From Pseudomonas sp. SDI (lineage in GTDB: Bacteria > Pseudomonadota > Gammaproteobacteria > Pseudomonadales > Pseudomonadaceae), in the NCBI RefSeq assembly GCF_003105155.1, contig NZ_QETK01000032.1, forward strand, positions 1 to 52,689: DNA of 52,689 nucleotides, read 5' to 3'. The first letter of the stretch is position 1; every line of letters begins with the position of its first letter. Below are positions 35,161 through 46,587 of the stretch, one piece after another. Made by a program: the position numbers and the translations under genes. The notes under the pieces were generated by a model. That model saw only the letters and a program-made list of their open reading frames with translations. It had not been told where the DNA came from and searched no databases.

Positions 35161-35231
35161 TGAACATCGTTCCTGTAGTCGGTGCTGCAAATCAAAATGC
35201 ACAGCGGGCACGGGTGCCCGAAAGGCCGCAT

Positions 35232-35260
35232 ATTCTCAAGGAATACACGGACTTTTGCAA
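35232..35260 (-). promoter_or_regulatory. Candidate sigma-70 promoter of the rpsP operon
   Basis: On the minus strand TTGCAA (35260-35255) and GAGAAT (35237-35232) are spaced by 17 bases. GAATAT two bases on is an alternative -10. The position, about 72 bases upstream of rpsP, is suitable. The rest of the 239-base ffh-rpsP gap shows only a short TCCCGC/GCGGGA stem (35335-35351) after ffh. Confidence 0.4.
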
Positions 35261-35399
35261 ATGCCTTTTTCCGGCAAGCAAAAGCCTGCCTTACTGACTT
35301 GCACGTTACGCTGCCTTATATAGAGCAGCAGTGATCCCGCGCATGGCGGGAGTTCCGTCGGTCGGCTCGTTACAGCCAGGCCAACCGACTGGATTCGGA

Positions 35400-36776
<1,377 letters not shown>

Positions 36777-36971
36777 GGGGATCCTTTCAGGCTCTGTAGA
36801 ACCGAGGTTTATCAGCTGCCATGGGCCTTTCGGCCAGCCTAGGGCAAGGGCAGGCCGGCGATTATAACGAAGACTCGCGCCAGCGCACACCATGCCGTCG
36901 GCAAGCAGTCTTCCTTGGTGGGCGCGTTCTATGCCAAACTCAACGACTTTCGGGCTTGCCTAACAGGACTT

Positions 36972-37784
36972 ATGCTCCCCTTGTCACCCAGTTTGCTACC
37001 CAATCTGATCGCCGCCTGCCTTTATGCCGCCGCGATTATCTACCAAGGCACCCGCCTGGCCCAAGGCACCAAGGCCGACAAACGGCTGCTTGGCCTGCTC
37101 GGGGCGATCGCCGTCGTGGCCCAGGGCACCGCGTTGTTCTGGCAACTGCTGACGCCGCTGGGCCTGAGCCTGGACTTCTTCACCGCCGCCAGCCTGATCG
37201 CCACGGCAGTCATCGCCCTGACCCTGCTGGCGACGCTGAGCATCCCGGTGGAAAACCTGCTGCTCCTGCTGTTCCCGCTGGGCCTGGTCACAGCCTTGGC
37301 CGCACAGTTCGCCCCACCGGGCACCACGCCGCTGATCAACGAAGAGCCGGGCATCCTTGCGCATATATTGCTGTCGATCCTGGCGTACGGGCTGTTCACC
37401 ATCGCGGTGTTCCAGTCGCTGTTGCTGCTGCTGCAGGATCACCAGCTCAAGCACAAACACCCGTCCGGGCTGATCCGCAATTTCCCGCCGCTGCAAACCA
37501 TGGAAAGCCTGCTGTTCGGTTTCCTCTGGGCTGGCTGGATCTTCCTGTCGCTGTCGCTGCTGTCCGGCTGGCTGTTCCTCGACAACCTGTTCGCCCAGCA
37601 CCTGGTGCACAAGACCCTGCTCGCCTGCCTGGCCTGGATCGTCTTCAGCGTGCTGCTGTGGGGCCGCAACCGCCTCGGCTGGCGTGGACACAAGGCGATT
37701 CGCTGGACCCTGGCCGGGTTCTGCCTGCTGATGCTGGCGTACTTCGGCAGCAAGCTGGTACGCGAATTCATTCTGCACATCTGA
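36972..37784 (+). CDS. CcsA/HemX-like cytochrome c assembly family membrane protein (YpjD)
   Basis: Integral membrane protein of 270 aa with about eight helices. It resembles the CcsA/YpjD family, seen in the C-terminal LLFGFLWAGWIFLSLSLLSG segment with its WAGW motif, and LLAYGLFTIAVFQ-like helices. Such proteins relate to haem handling for cytochrome c assembly, but the role of this stand-alone copy next to ffh is not established. I start at ATG 36972 (AGGA upstream) rather than the open extension to 36915. It is divergent from ffh, and corB-like follows after 10 bases. Confidence 0.85.
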   Translation: MLPLSPSLLPNLIAACLYAAAIIYQGTRLAQGTKADKRLLGLLGAIAVVAQGTALFWQLLTPLGLSLDFFTAASLIATAVIALTLLATLSIPVENLLLLLFPLGLVTALAAQFAPPGTTPLINEEPGILAHILLSILAYGLFTIAVFQSLLLLLQDHQLKHKHPSGLIRNFPPLQTMESLLFGFLWAGWIFLSLSLLSGWLFLDNLFAQHLVHKTLLACLAWIVFSVLLWGRNRLGWRGHKAIRWTLAGFCLLMLAYFGSKLVREFILHI

Positions 37785-37794
37785 CAGGCGGCCC

Positions 37795-39006
<1,212 letters not shown>

Positions 39007-39009
39007 CTA

Positions 39010-39350
39010 TTCCGCCCTGCTCCCGGCTACGGCCTGAGTTATGGCGTGTCGACGCTGGGTTACAGCCGGGAAACCTTCCTTGGCCTGCTGTGCCTTGCCG
39101 TGGTCTTCATGGCCTTGGCGACGCCGTTATCGACCTGGCTGAGCGACCGTTATGGGCGCCGGTCGGCGGCGTGCTGGCGATTCTCTCGGGCTTTACCATG
39201 GAGCTGCTGCTGACTTCGAGGTCGACTGCGGGGGGTGGCGCTGCTCCGCGTGATTGCCGTGCTGTGCCTGAAGGAAACCCGCCACGCGGAGCTGCAAGCG
39301 GCTGCGGCGTTAGCGCAGATCGCCGGCAATACGTGCTCCCACCCAAGGAG
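39010..39350 (+). pseudogene. Remnant of an MFS metabolite:proton symporter
   Basis: In-frame translation from about 39015 gives an MFS central segment: GLSYGVSTLGYSRETFLGL, hydrophobic helix, then the loop motif WLSDRYGRRS. The frame is then lost near 39160. A second frame continues with VGGVLAILSGFTMELLLTS, and a third gives LLRVIAVLCLKETRHAEL, an MFS C-terminal motif. The N-terminal half and several helices are missing, so it is a decayed gene with at least two frame changes and an internal deletion. PAO1, from memory, has an MFS gene between its corC-like gene and purT. Confidence 0.8.
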
Positions 39351-39385
39351 CAAGCATTGCCGACGAAGCGACGTTCAGCCCAGCA

Positions 39386-40567
39386 TCAAAGCTCGACGTT
39401 CACCGCCTGCGAAGCGCGGGTGGCCTTCGAACGCGCCGCTTCGATCGACTCGTCGCGCGCCAGGCACACGCCCATCCGCCGCTGACCATTGACCTCCGGC
39501 TTGCCAAACAAGCGAATCGCCGTGTCCGGCTCGCTCAAGGCGGCACCTAGGTTATCGAACGCGGTCTGCTGCGACTGCCCTTCCACCAGAATCACCGCCG
39601 ACGCCGACGGCCCGAACTGGCGGATCAATGGAATCGGCAAGCCGAGGATCGCCCGCGCGTGCAGTGCGAACTGCGACAGGTCCTGGGAAATCAGCGTCAC
39701 CAGCCCGGTGTCGTGCGGGCGCGGCGAGACTTCGCTGAACCACACCTGATCGCCCTTGACGAACAACTCCACGCCAAACAAGCCACGCCCGCCCAGCGCC
39801 TCGGTGACCGCCTTGGCAACCCGCTCCGACTCGGCCAGCGCCTTCGGACTCATTGCCTGCGGCTGCCAGGATTCCTGATAGTCACCCTTCTCCTGGCGAT
39901 GGCCAACCGGCGCGCAGAAGGTGGTGCCGCCGACATGGCGTACGGTCAGCAAGGTAATTTCATACTCGAAGTCGATAAAGCCCTCGACGATCACCCGGCC
40001 CTTGCCGGCGCGGCCGCCTTCCTGAGCGTAGTCCCAGGCCTTCTGCAGATCGTCGGCGCTGCGCAGCAAGCTCTGGCCCTTGCCCGAGGAGCTCATCACC
40101 GGCTTGACCACGCACGGATAGCCGAGGTCGGCGACTGCCTTGCTGTAGTCCTCGAAGGTGTCGGCAAAGTGGTACGGCGAAGTCGGCAGGTCCAGCTCTT
40201 CGGCCGCCAGGCGGCGAATGCCTTCGCGGTTCATGGTCAACTGCGCGGCGCGCGCGGTCGGCACTACAGTGAAGCCTTCGTTTTCCAGCTCGACCAGGGT
40301 CGCGGTGGCGATGGCTTCGATTTCCGGAACGATGTAGTGCGGCTTCTCGGCTTCGATCACTGCACGCAGCGCGGCGCCGTCGAGCATGTTGATCACATGG
40401 CTGCGATGCGCCACCTGCATGGCCGGGGCATTCGCGTAACGGTCCACGGCAATCACTTCAACGCCCAGGCGCTGCAGTTCGATTACCACTTCCTTGCCCA
40501 GCTCGCCGCAGCCACACAACAGTACGCGGGTCGCGGTCGGCGACAATGGGGTTCCGATACGGGTCAT
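39386..40567 (-). CDS. purT: Formate-dependent phosphoribosylglycinamide formyltransferase PurT
   Basis: ATP-grasp enzyme of 393 aa making N-formyl-GAR from GAR, formate and ATP in purine synthesis, an alternative to PurN. N-terminal domain LLCGCGELGKEVVIELQRLG, ATP-grasp core with VKPVMSSSGKGQSLL and FGVELFVKGDQVWFSEVSPR, and the C-terminal GKPEVNGQRRMGVCLA are all present. The start is ATG 40567. The MFS remnant ends near its 3' end. Confidence 0.97.
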   Translation of the reverse strand: MTRIGTPLSPTATRVLLCGCGELGKEVVIELQRLGVEVIAVDRYANAPAMQVAHRSHVINMLDGAALRAVIEAEKPHYIVPEIEAIATATLVELENEGFTVVPTARAAQLTMNREGIRRLAAEELDLPTSPYHFADTFEDYSKAVADLGYPCVVKPVMSSSGKGQSLLRSADDLQKAWDYAQEGGRAGKGRVIVEGFIDFEYEITLLTVRHVGGTTFCAPVGHRQEKGDYQESWQPQAMSPKALAESERVAKAVTEALGGRGLFGVELFVKGDQVWFSEVSPRPHDTGLVTLISQDLSQFALHARAILGLPIPLIRQFGPSASAVILVEGQSQQTAFDNLGAALSEPDTAIRLFGKPEVNGQRRMGVCLARDESIEAARSKATRASQAVNVEL

Positions 40568-40694
40568 TTCAGGTCCTCAGAGGGAAGGAATCCAGGGCCG
40601 CCCCGCACTCGGTGCAACCCGGTGGCTCGGCGCAGCCATAGGCTGCTGCCAGGTAAAAACGAGCGCCATTTTACATCAACCGGGCAACCAGGCC

Positions 40695-41162
40695 TCAGCC
40701 GGTAATGGCGTTTTTGCGCAGGCGCCAGGCCATCGCCAGCCACACCACGGTGACGCCGGCGAACTTCGACACCAACGCGGTGCCGACCACCGCCGGCGTC
40801 AACGCGCCGATCATGCCGAAGAAAATGAACGTATCCAGCGGAATGCTCAGCGCCGAACTCAGCCACAAGCGGTCGTGCAGCGGGCGCCGGGTGATGCTGA
40901 ACACCAGCCAGTCGATGCATTCCGAAACGGCAAAGGCAGTGGCGCTGGCCAGGGCGATGGCCGGGTCTGAGGTGACATAGGACAACACCAGCGCCGCCAG
41001 CATGGCGACGATCGCGCCGTGGCCGAAGCGGGTTTGCACCATGTCGCGCAGGACGAATACCAACCCGCCCCAGGCAGACCAGATCACGTCCAGGTGCGGC
41101 GCACTGGAAAAGGCGTAGTTGATCAGCACCACACTGCTGATATAGGCAATCAGAAAGAGCAT
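40695..41162 (-). CDS. VUT family (DUF165) membrane protein, possible queuosine-precursor transporter
   Basis: Small membrane protein of 155 aa with about five helices. It belongs to the VUT/DUF165 family (SECIDWLVFSITRRPLHDR and SIPLDTFIFFGMIGAL segments). E. coli YhhQ of this family imports preQ0/preQ1, but at about 220 aa is longer, so the substrate of this short form is uncertain. The start is ATG 41162. No preQ riboswitch is visible upstream. Confidence 0.82.
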   Translation of the reverse strand: MLFLIAYISSVVLINYAFSSAPHLDVIWSAWGGLVFVLRDMVQTRFGHGAIVAMLAALVLSYVTSDPAIALASATAFAVSECIDWLVFSITRRPLHDRLWLSSALSIPLDTFIFFGMIGALTPAVVGTALVSKFAGVTVVWLAMAWRLRKNAITG

Positions 41163-41224
41163 AGGAACACCGCAAGACTAGCCGTACAGGGTACTTGAGC
41201 GTCCCGGTACGGCCAAGCCCGGGA

Positions 41225-41425
41225 TCAACCGGCGGGCAGGACCAGGCCGGCAGCTACCGCGCGTTCATGGCACAGCCCCAGCACCTGGCGCCGTTCGCTG
41301 TTGTCCATGCGCCCCCAGCGGGTGATTTCGGCGGCCGTGCGCTGGCAGCCGGTGCAGATGTCCTGTTCGTCCAGCGCGCAAATGTTGACGCAGGGCGACG
41401 TCACCGGACGCTCGGGGCTACTCAT
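41225..41425 (-). CDS. DUF1289 domain protein
   Basis: Small protein of 66 aa with the DUF1289 cysteine pattern: SPCVNICALDEQDICTGCQR, then a late Cys in VLGLCHERA. Four cysteines suggest a metal site; function unknown. It overlaps the carbonic anhydrase-like gene stop as ATGA and is thus coupled to it. Confidence 0.88.
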   Translation of the reverse strand: MSSPERPVTSPCVNICALDEQDICTGCQRTAAEITRWGRMDNSERRQVLGLCHERAVAAGLVLPAG

Positions 41426-41949
41426 TCCGGCTCCTGCGGCGCCAGTTCGCGGGCGTAGCGCTGGGCGTTGTGCACGTAATGCGCAGCGCTGGCTTCGAGC
41501 ATGTTCTTCTGCGCTTCGGTCAACTCGCGCACCACCTTGCCCGGCGAACCCATGACCAGCGATCCGTCGGGAATTTCCTTGCCTTCGGGGATCAGCGCAT
41601 TGGCGCCGATGATGCAGTACTTGCCGATTTTGGCGCCATTGAGGATCACTGCGTTGATCCCGACCAGGCTGAAGTCGCCTACTGTGCAGCCATGCAGCAT
41701 GGCGTTATGCCCGACGGTCACGCCCTTGCCCAAGGTCAGCGGCGAGCCCATGTCGGTGTGCATCACCGAACCGTCCTGGACGTTGCTGTTTTCGCCGATG
41801 TCGATCAGCTCGTTGTCACCACGCAGCACCGCGCCGAACCAGACGTTGGCGCCGGCCTGCAAACGCACCTTGCCGATCAGGGTGGCGTTCGGTGCAGCCC
41901 AGCTTTGCGGATGGGTCTCGACCCGATGGTCGCCCAGACGGTATTTCAT
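41422..41949 (-). CDS. Gamma-carbonic anhydrase-like hexapeptide-repeat protein (YrdA-like)
   Basis: Left-handed beta-helix protein of 175 aa with hexapeptide repeats from about residue 15 to 130 (ATLIGKVRLQAGANVWFGAV). The metal-ligand histidines of gamma carbonic anhydrases appear in VGHNAMLHGC. A C-terminal helix follows. Whether this branch hydrates CO2 is not known; many YrdA-like proteins show no activity. The start is ATG 41949, 39 bases after the nudL-like stop. Confidence 0.9.
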   Translation of the reverse strand: MKYRLGDHRVETHPQSWAAPNATLIGKVRLQAGANVWFGAVLRGDNELIDIGENSNVQDGSVMHTDMGSPLTLGKGVTVGHNAMLHGCTVGDFSLVGINAVILNGAKIGKYCIIGANALIPEGKEIPDGSLVMGSPGKVVRELTEAQKNMLEASAAHYVHNAQRYARELAPQEPE

Positions 41950-41988
41950 GGGGGGTCCTCACGGTGAACAGCTGGCGGGTGATCGCGC

Positions 41989-42588
41989 TCAAATAGGGGT
42001 GAAGCGCTCAGGCGGCTGATGCAGGCTGATGCGCGCATCGTAAAGCAAGTTGACCAGCTCGACGATCATGATCGCCGACAGGCCCCAGATCTTGTACTCG
42101 CCATAGCGGTAACTGGGTACGTACCAACTGCGGCCCTGATAGTCGATGCGGTGAGTGTGGTCGCGCGGGTCCTGGCGGAAGAACGCCAGCGGCACAGTGA
42201 ATACCGCGGCAATTTCGGCATCGTTGGCGCGGTATTCGACGTAATCCGGGATCAACCCGACAAACGGCGTTACCTTCAGGCCATGCAGCGACACCAGCGG
42301 GCTCAGCGGGCCGATGATTTCGACCAGGCCGGGCGGCAGGCCGATCTCCTCTTCGGCTTCGCGCAGCGCGGTGAACACCAGGTCGGGGTCTTCCGGGTCA
42401 CGCCGCCCGCCCGGAAAGGCGACTTCGCCACCGTGGGTGGACAGGCCCTTGGCCCGCAGGGTGAGCACCAGCTCGGGTTCCTCACTGCGAGTGATGGGCA
42501 ATAACACGGCGGCCTCGGGGAAACGACTGTCGGTCTCCAGGGTGCTTGGCACATGACTGCTCACTCGGCGAAGTAAGTCGTCCAGCAT
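41989..42588 (-). CDS. CoA diphosphatase-type Nudix hydrolase (NudL-like)
   Basis: Nudix hydrolase of 199 aa. The CoAse motif and Nudix box are fused as FPGGRRDPEDPDLVFTALRE followed by AEEEIGL, the pattern of coenzyme A pyrophosphatases (CoA to phosphopantetheine plus 3',5'-ADP). I use ATG 42588; an in-frame ATG about 40 bases further upstream is also possible. It is divergent from a second Nudix gene at 42719. Confidence 0.9.
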   Translation of the reverse strand: MLDDLLRRVSSHVPSTLETDSRFPEAAVLLPITRSEEPELVLTLRAKGLSTHGGEVAFPGGRRDPEDPDLVFTALREAEEEIGLPPGLVEIIGPLSPLVSLHGLKVTPFVGLIPDYVEYRANDAEIAAVFTVPLAFFRQDPRDHTHRIDYQGRSWYVPSYRYGEYKIWGLSAIMIVELVNLLYDARISLHQPPERFTPI

Positions 42589-42718
42589 GGTCTCTCTCGT
42601 TCGGTAGGCTTCCTGCATCATGCACCAAAGCCGCAGCCTGCCCAAGCCCCTGCGACACTCCGCTTGCGGGCCTGGTTGCAGCGGCGCGAAGATAGGCGCA
42701 GCCAACAGGAAGATAAGC

Positions 42719-43279
42719 ATGAAATTCTGCAGCGCGTGCGGCAAAACGGTAACCCAACGCATCCCCGAGGGCGACAATCGCCCGCGTTACGTGTGCGACC
42801 ACTGCCAGACCATCCACTATCAAAACCCCAACATCGTCACCGGCGTTCTGCCCAGCCATGGCAGCCGGGTACTGTTATGCCGGCGTGCGATAGAGCCGCG
42901 CCGGGGCTACTGGACCCTGCCCGCAGGGTTCATGGAAAACGGCGAAACCCTGGAGCAGGCGGCCCGCCGCGAAACCGTCGAGGAAGCCTGCGCCCGCGTC
43001 GGGGCGATGAACCTGTATCACCTGTTCGATTTGCCGCATATCAATCAGGTGCACGTGTTCTTCCGGGCGGAGCTGACCGATCTCGATTTCGCCGTCGGGG
43101 TCGAGAGCCTGGAGGTGCGCCTGTTCGAGGAAAGCGAGATTCCCTGGGACGAGCTGGCTTTCAGGACCGTGAACCGTACCCTAGAATGCTATTATCGCGA
43201 CCGCAAAACGCAGGCCTACCCGATTCGCAGCGAATGCCTGCCGCCGCTGTTCGCCACGCCACTCACGATCGCCCCCTAA
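42719..43279 (+). CDS. Zinc-ribbon Nudix hydrolase
   Basis: Protein of 186 aa with an N-terminal zinc ribbon (Cys4, Cys7, Cys26, Cys29) and a Nudix domain. The Nudix box reads GFMENGETLEQAARRETVEE and continues ACARV, so the usual Gly near the end is Cys. This is common to a branch related to YjhB/NudC-like enzymes. Substrate probably an ADP-ribose or NADH-type dinucleotide; not provable here. The start is ATG 42719, with AGGA upstream. The L,D-transpeptidase gene follows after 29 bases. Confidence 0.88.
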   Translation: MKFCSACGKTVTQRIPEGDNRPRYVCDHCQTIHYQNPNIVTGVLPSHGSRVLLCRRAIEPRRGYWTLPAGFMENGETLEQAARRETVEEACARVGAMNLYHLFDLPHINQVHVFFRAELTDLDFAVGVESLEVRLFEESEIPWDELAFRTVNRTLECYYRDRKTQAYPIRSECLPPLFATPLTIAP

Positions 43280-43308
43280 GCGGGTATTACTTTCAGGGAT
43301 ACTGTTTC

Positions 43309-43863
43309 ATGCGTTGGTTGCTTGCCCTCTTCTGCCTCAGTCTGGCTTCGGTGTCGCAGGCCGCGTTCACGGAAACCATCGTGACCAAGCCGTTCACCAA
43401 GACCGCGCCATCCCCCCTGATCCCCGCGCCGAAACCAACGACGATCGACAAGATCCTGGTGCTCAAGTCCGAGCGTCGCCTGCAACTGATCAGCGACGGC
43501 GCGCCGCTGAAAACCTACCGCATTTCCCTCGGCAAACAGCCCAAGGGCGCCAAGGTCCGCGAGGGCGACAAGCGCACCCCGGAAGGCTTCTACTGGATCG
43601 ACTGGCGCAAGGTGTCCGAGCGCTACAACCTGGCGATGCACGTCTCCTACCCGAACATCAGCGATTCGGCCAAAGCCCGCAGCGAAGGTGTCAGCCCCGG
43701 CGGCATGATCATGATCCACGGCACGCCGCAGGGCGGCGAATACCCCGAGGAAGTCTTCCATACCCTGGACTGGACCGAAGGCTGCATCGCCATGACCAAC
43801 CGCGACATGCGCGAGGTGTGGAACCTGGTGCCGGACGGCACGATGATCGAGATCCGCCCGTAA
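43309..43863 (+). CDS. L,D-transpeptidase family (YkuD) protein
   Basis: Exported protein of 184 aa with a signal peptide (1-18, cleavage after SQA). A YkuD domain covers about 45-183: KSERRLQLISDGAPLKTYRI at its start, MIHGTPQGG, and the catalytic Cys in TEGCIAMTN. The sequence around the Cys lacks the canonical SHGCIR form and is closer to the YafK type. It could cross-link peptidoglycan or process its links to protein. It converges with gspN, stops 9 bases apart. Confidence 0.87.
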   Translation: MRWLLALFCLSLASVSQAAFTETIVTKPFTKTAPSPLIPAPKPTTIDKILVLKSERRLQLISDGAPLKTYRISLGKQPKGAKVREGDKRTPEGFYWIDWRKVSERYNLAMHVSYPNISDSAKARSEGVSPGGMIMIHGTPQGGEYPEEVFHTLDWTEGCIAMTNRDMREVWNLVPDGTMIEIRP

Positions 43864-43872
43864 CATCAGGCA

Positions 43873-44535
43873 TTAGCGCCAGGTTAGCGTCCGCTCCAGC
43901 TCGGTCGATTCCGGCGCCAACCAGCGCGCACTGAGCAGCACCGGTTGCAGCGCCGCGCCCGGCTCGACCCGGCCACGCAACTGCGCGCGCCGGGCGAGCA
44001 GGTCGGCATCCAGTTCAGCCTGATGCTGGCCAGCCAGGCTCAGTTGCCCCAGCAGGTGCAGGCCGTTGCTGCAGTCGACGTGCAGGCTCGACTCGCCCAG
44101 CGCCAGGCTCCAGGGGGCGCTCAGGGCCAACTGGCTCACGCGCAATTGCCCTTGTGCCGCCGTGCAGGTACTGCCAGCACCCTGCAATTCGACCCGTCCC
44201 TGCCAGTCGCCACTCAGACGATAGCCGCTGGCGAGCGTACCGCGCAGCGGTTGCGGTTCCAGCGTTGCCCGCCAGTTCCACGGCCAGCCGCTCAAGCTCA
44301 GTTGCCAGTTCTGCCCCTGAAAACCGGCGTTGGCCTCGGCGTACAAACGCCACGGCTGCCACTGCCAGCTCAGCGGGCCGACATCGCCCAACTGGCGCGC
44401 CTGGCCATGCCACAGGCTTCCGCTCAGGCCCTGCACCTGGACCGGCAACAACCCGCCGAACCAGCGTGCCGGCAGTGCACCGAGCACGCTCAGGCCGAAC
44501 ACCGCGACCACCCACAACCAGCGCCGACGGCTCAT
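43873..44535 (-). CDS. gspN: Type II secretion protein GspN
   Basis: Bitopic inner membrane protein of 220 aa from ATG 44535, which overlaps the gspM stop. One N-terminal helix (WLWVVAVFGLSVLGALPARW) is followed by a periplasmic domain rich in Trp/Gln beta strands, with VQGLSGSLWHGQARQLGDVG typical of GspN. GspN is an accessory component found in some systems and dispensable where tested. It ends the operon. Confidence 0.85.
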   Translation of the reverse strand: MSRRRWLWVVAVFGLSVLGALPARWFGGLLPVQVQGLSGSLWHGQARQLGDVGPLSWQWQPWRLYAEANAGFQGQNWQLSLSGWPWNWRATLEPQPLRGTLASGYRLSGDWQGRVELQGAGSTCTAAQGQLRVSQLALSAPWSLALGESSLHVDCSNGLHLLGQLSLAGQHQAELDADLLARRAQLRGRVEPGAALQPVLLSARWLAPESTELERTLTWR

Positions 44536-44918
44536 GGTTGCACCGTCACATCGAAACGCAAACCGCCCTCGGCCTGTTCCAGCCCCCAGCGCAACGGCCG
44601 GCTGCCGTCGCGTTGCAGTTGCTGCAACCAGTCCTGAAACACCTGCTCGCTCGGCAGTTGGCCACGTACCTGCCAGCCCCCGTCCTGCGGTTGCAGGTGG
44701 TCGATGACAATCTGCCGGGCCTGGGCGCTCTGCTGCAGTTGTTCGGCATCGATCCGGGCACCGGCTTGCAGGCTGGCGGCCGACACCGCCAGCGCCTGCC
44801 ATTGCGTCAGCGTCTGCCAGCGGCCGAGGCCTTCGCGTAGCGCCAACACCAGCAGCAGGGTGGCGAGGGTGGCCCAGGCCAACGGCATCAGCCAGCGCCG
44901 CTCAAGGTTGAGGTTCAT
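44532..44918 (-). CDS. gspM: Type II secretion protein GspM
   Basis: Inner membrane platform protein of 128 aa: short cytoplasmic tail, one helix (PLAWATLATLLLVLALREGL), coiled-coil and small ferredoxin-like periplasmic domain. It partners GspL. The start is ATG 44918, overlapping the gspL stop by 4 bases; a longer frame to 45011 is within gspL. Slightly short for the family (about 160). Confidence 0.87.
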   Translation of the reverse strand: MNLNLERRWLMPLAWATLATLLLVLALREGLGRWQTLTQWQALAVSAASLQAGARIDAEQLQQSAQARQIVIDHLQPQDGGWQVRGQLPSEQVFQDWLQQLQRDGSRPLRWGLEQAEGGLRFDVTVQP

Positions 44919-46000
44919 GACGCTGCTCCCAGGTCGAAGACCAGACTGACCCCATCGTCCGCCTCGGCGACCGACACCGTTACCCCGGCCTCGCTGGCCA
45001 GGGTCTGCCATGGTCCGGTCGTGGCAGGCCCGTGCAAGCGGAGCGTCCAGCGCTGCCCGTCGAACTGCGCGGCGCTCAGCCGCCAGCCCGCCTGCGCACT
45101 CAGCCAGCCAGCCAGTTGCGTCTGCAACGCATCGAGCTGACGCAGCCGCAGTTGCCGCTCATCCTCGGCCTGACGCTGGCGCTTGAGCAATTGCGCCGCC
45201 TGTCGTGGCGTACTGACCGGCCCCACCGCCGCCGCCACCTGGGCCTGATAGAGCGCCGCCTGCCGCCACTGCTGGTTCAGCCACAGGCCGCCCCAGATCG
45301 CTGCCAGCAGCAGGCAGGCGGCCGCCACCTGCCACTGGCCCGGCGCCAACGCCAGCTTCAGACGGCGCGCACGGCGCTGCTCGAACAGGCTCGGCAGCCG
45401 GTCCAGCTCGGCCCATTGCACCGGCCAGTCACCGTCGATCACCTGTAGCGCCATATCGCCCCATGCACTCGGCAAGCCCTCCCCCAGCACCGCAGGCCAA
45501 GCCAACCAATGCTGACGCCCCTCGGCCGTGCAACCTTTGAACAGGCTCAGGTCGCCGCTGCGCCGCCAGCACCAGGCACTGCCCGGCGCCGTCGTCGGCA
45601 GCAGCTGAAACTCGGCCCAGCAACGCTCGACCCCCAACTGCCACTCGGCGCAGGTCTGCAACCAGTCGTCGAGCCGGGCCTGTGCGACGCTGACCAACGC
45701 CAGTTGGCCGCCGTCGCGGGACACGCAACCACACGCCAGCTCCTCGGCCGCCTGCAACAGTCGATCTTCGAGCAGCAGCGGCCATTCTTCGCGCTTGAGG
45801 CCTGGCGGCGCCGGCAGCTGGAAATGGCTGCACAGGCTGCCCGGCAGGATCAGCGCCACCTTCACCCCCGGCTCCTGCGGCGGCCGGCCAAGGCCGCTTG
45901 CCAGCAGCCGGCCCTGCTCCAGCCGCGACCAGCTCCACGGCTGCGGGCGCAGCAACAGCCAACGTTGCGGCGGGCGACGCGGCCAGCGTTCAACCTTCAT
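44915..46000 (-). CDS. gspL: Type II secretion protein GspL
   Basis: Platform protein of 361 aa. The cytoplasmic actin-like domain (1-225) binds GspE. One helix lies near 240-258 (QVAAACLLLAAIWGGLWLNQ), then a periplasmic ferredoxin-like domain. I choose ATG 46000 because it overlaps the gspJ stop as ATGA; ATG 46012 would add four residues. It follows gspJ directly, where gspK would be expected. Confidence 0.88.
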   Translation of the reverse strand: MKVERWPRRPPQRWLLLRPQPWSWSRLEQGRLLASGLGRPPQEPGVKVALILPGSLCSHFQLPAPPGLKREEWPLLLEDRLLQAAEELACGCVSRDGGQLALVSVAQARLDDWLQTCAEWQLGVERCWAEFQLLPTTAPGSAWCWRRSGDLSLFKGCTAEGRQHWLAWPAVLGEGLPSAWGDMALQVIDGDWPVQWAELDRLPSLFEQRRARRLKLALAPGQWQVAAACLLLAAIWGGLWLNQQWRQAALYQAQVAAAVGPVSTPRQAAQLLKRQRQAEDERQLRLRQLDALQTQLAGWLSAQAGWRLSAAQFDGQRWTLRLHGPATTGPWQTLASEAGVTVSVAEADDGVSLVFDLGAAS

Positions 46001-46587
46001 GATCGGCCCCATGGCAGGGCAAAAGTACAGACATACGGTGCTCCATCACGCTGGAATTCCAGGCGTACGCCACGGTCCGGCTGGGACCGTTCGGCAGACG
46101 GCCAGGCCAGCCACTGGCTGCCCTGGCGAAATGACACGCTGGGAGCGCCAACCCGCTCCAGTTGCTCGCGCAGCGTCCACTGCGGCTTGCCGGCCGCATA
46201 CAGGTCGGCCGAGGTTTCCAGCAGCAAGCGTTCGCTGCGCCGGTCGTAGCTCAGGCGCTGGCGCTGCAGGCGCGAACCGCCCTCCACCGCCGGCCAGGCG
46301 CTCAGCGCCACCCACTGCAATTGATTGCTGGCGGGTTGCCAGTCAAGCCAATCCATTTTCAGCGGCAGGCGGTGCTCGGACAGCTGGCGCAGCACCGTGC
46401 TGTCGAAACGCCGCTCCAGCGCCAGGCAGAAGTTGAGCACTTGCGACGCCTGGGGCTCCTGGCCGAGCCGCTCGCGCACGCCGAGCCAGCCGTTGACCAA
46501 CGCCGATAGCAGCACGCCAAGCAGCGCGGTCAAGGCCAGGGCCACCAGTAGCTCGATCAGGGTCAGGCCCTGCTGCCGGCGCTTCAC
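45997..46587 (-). CDS. gspJ: Type II secretion minor pseudopilin GspJ
   Basis: Minor pseudopilin of 196 aa starting at GTG 46587, overlapping the gspI stop as GTGA. The class III signal is MKRRQQG, then LTLIELLVALALTALLG with Glu5 of the mature protein. The GspJ-type domain follows (SQVLNFCLALERRFDST). It normally forms the tip complex with GspI, GspK and GspH. Confidence 0.88.
   Translation of the reverse strand: MKRRQQGLTLIELLVALALTALLGVLLSALVNGWLGVRERLGQEPQASQVLNFCLALERRFDSTVLRQLSEHRLPLKMDWLDWQPASNQLQWVALSAWPAVEGGSRLQRQRLSYDRRSERLLLETSADLYAAGKPQWTLREQLERVGAPSVSFRQGSQWLAWPSAERSQPDRGVRLEFQRDGAPYVCTFALPWGRS

Noticed and set aside
39107..39346. Small minus-strand ORFs over the MFS remnant
   Set aside because: No homology recognised; the plus strand gives MFS fragments in three frames, which explains the region better.
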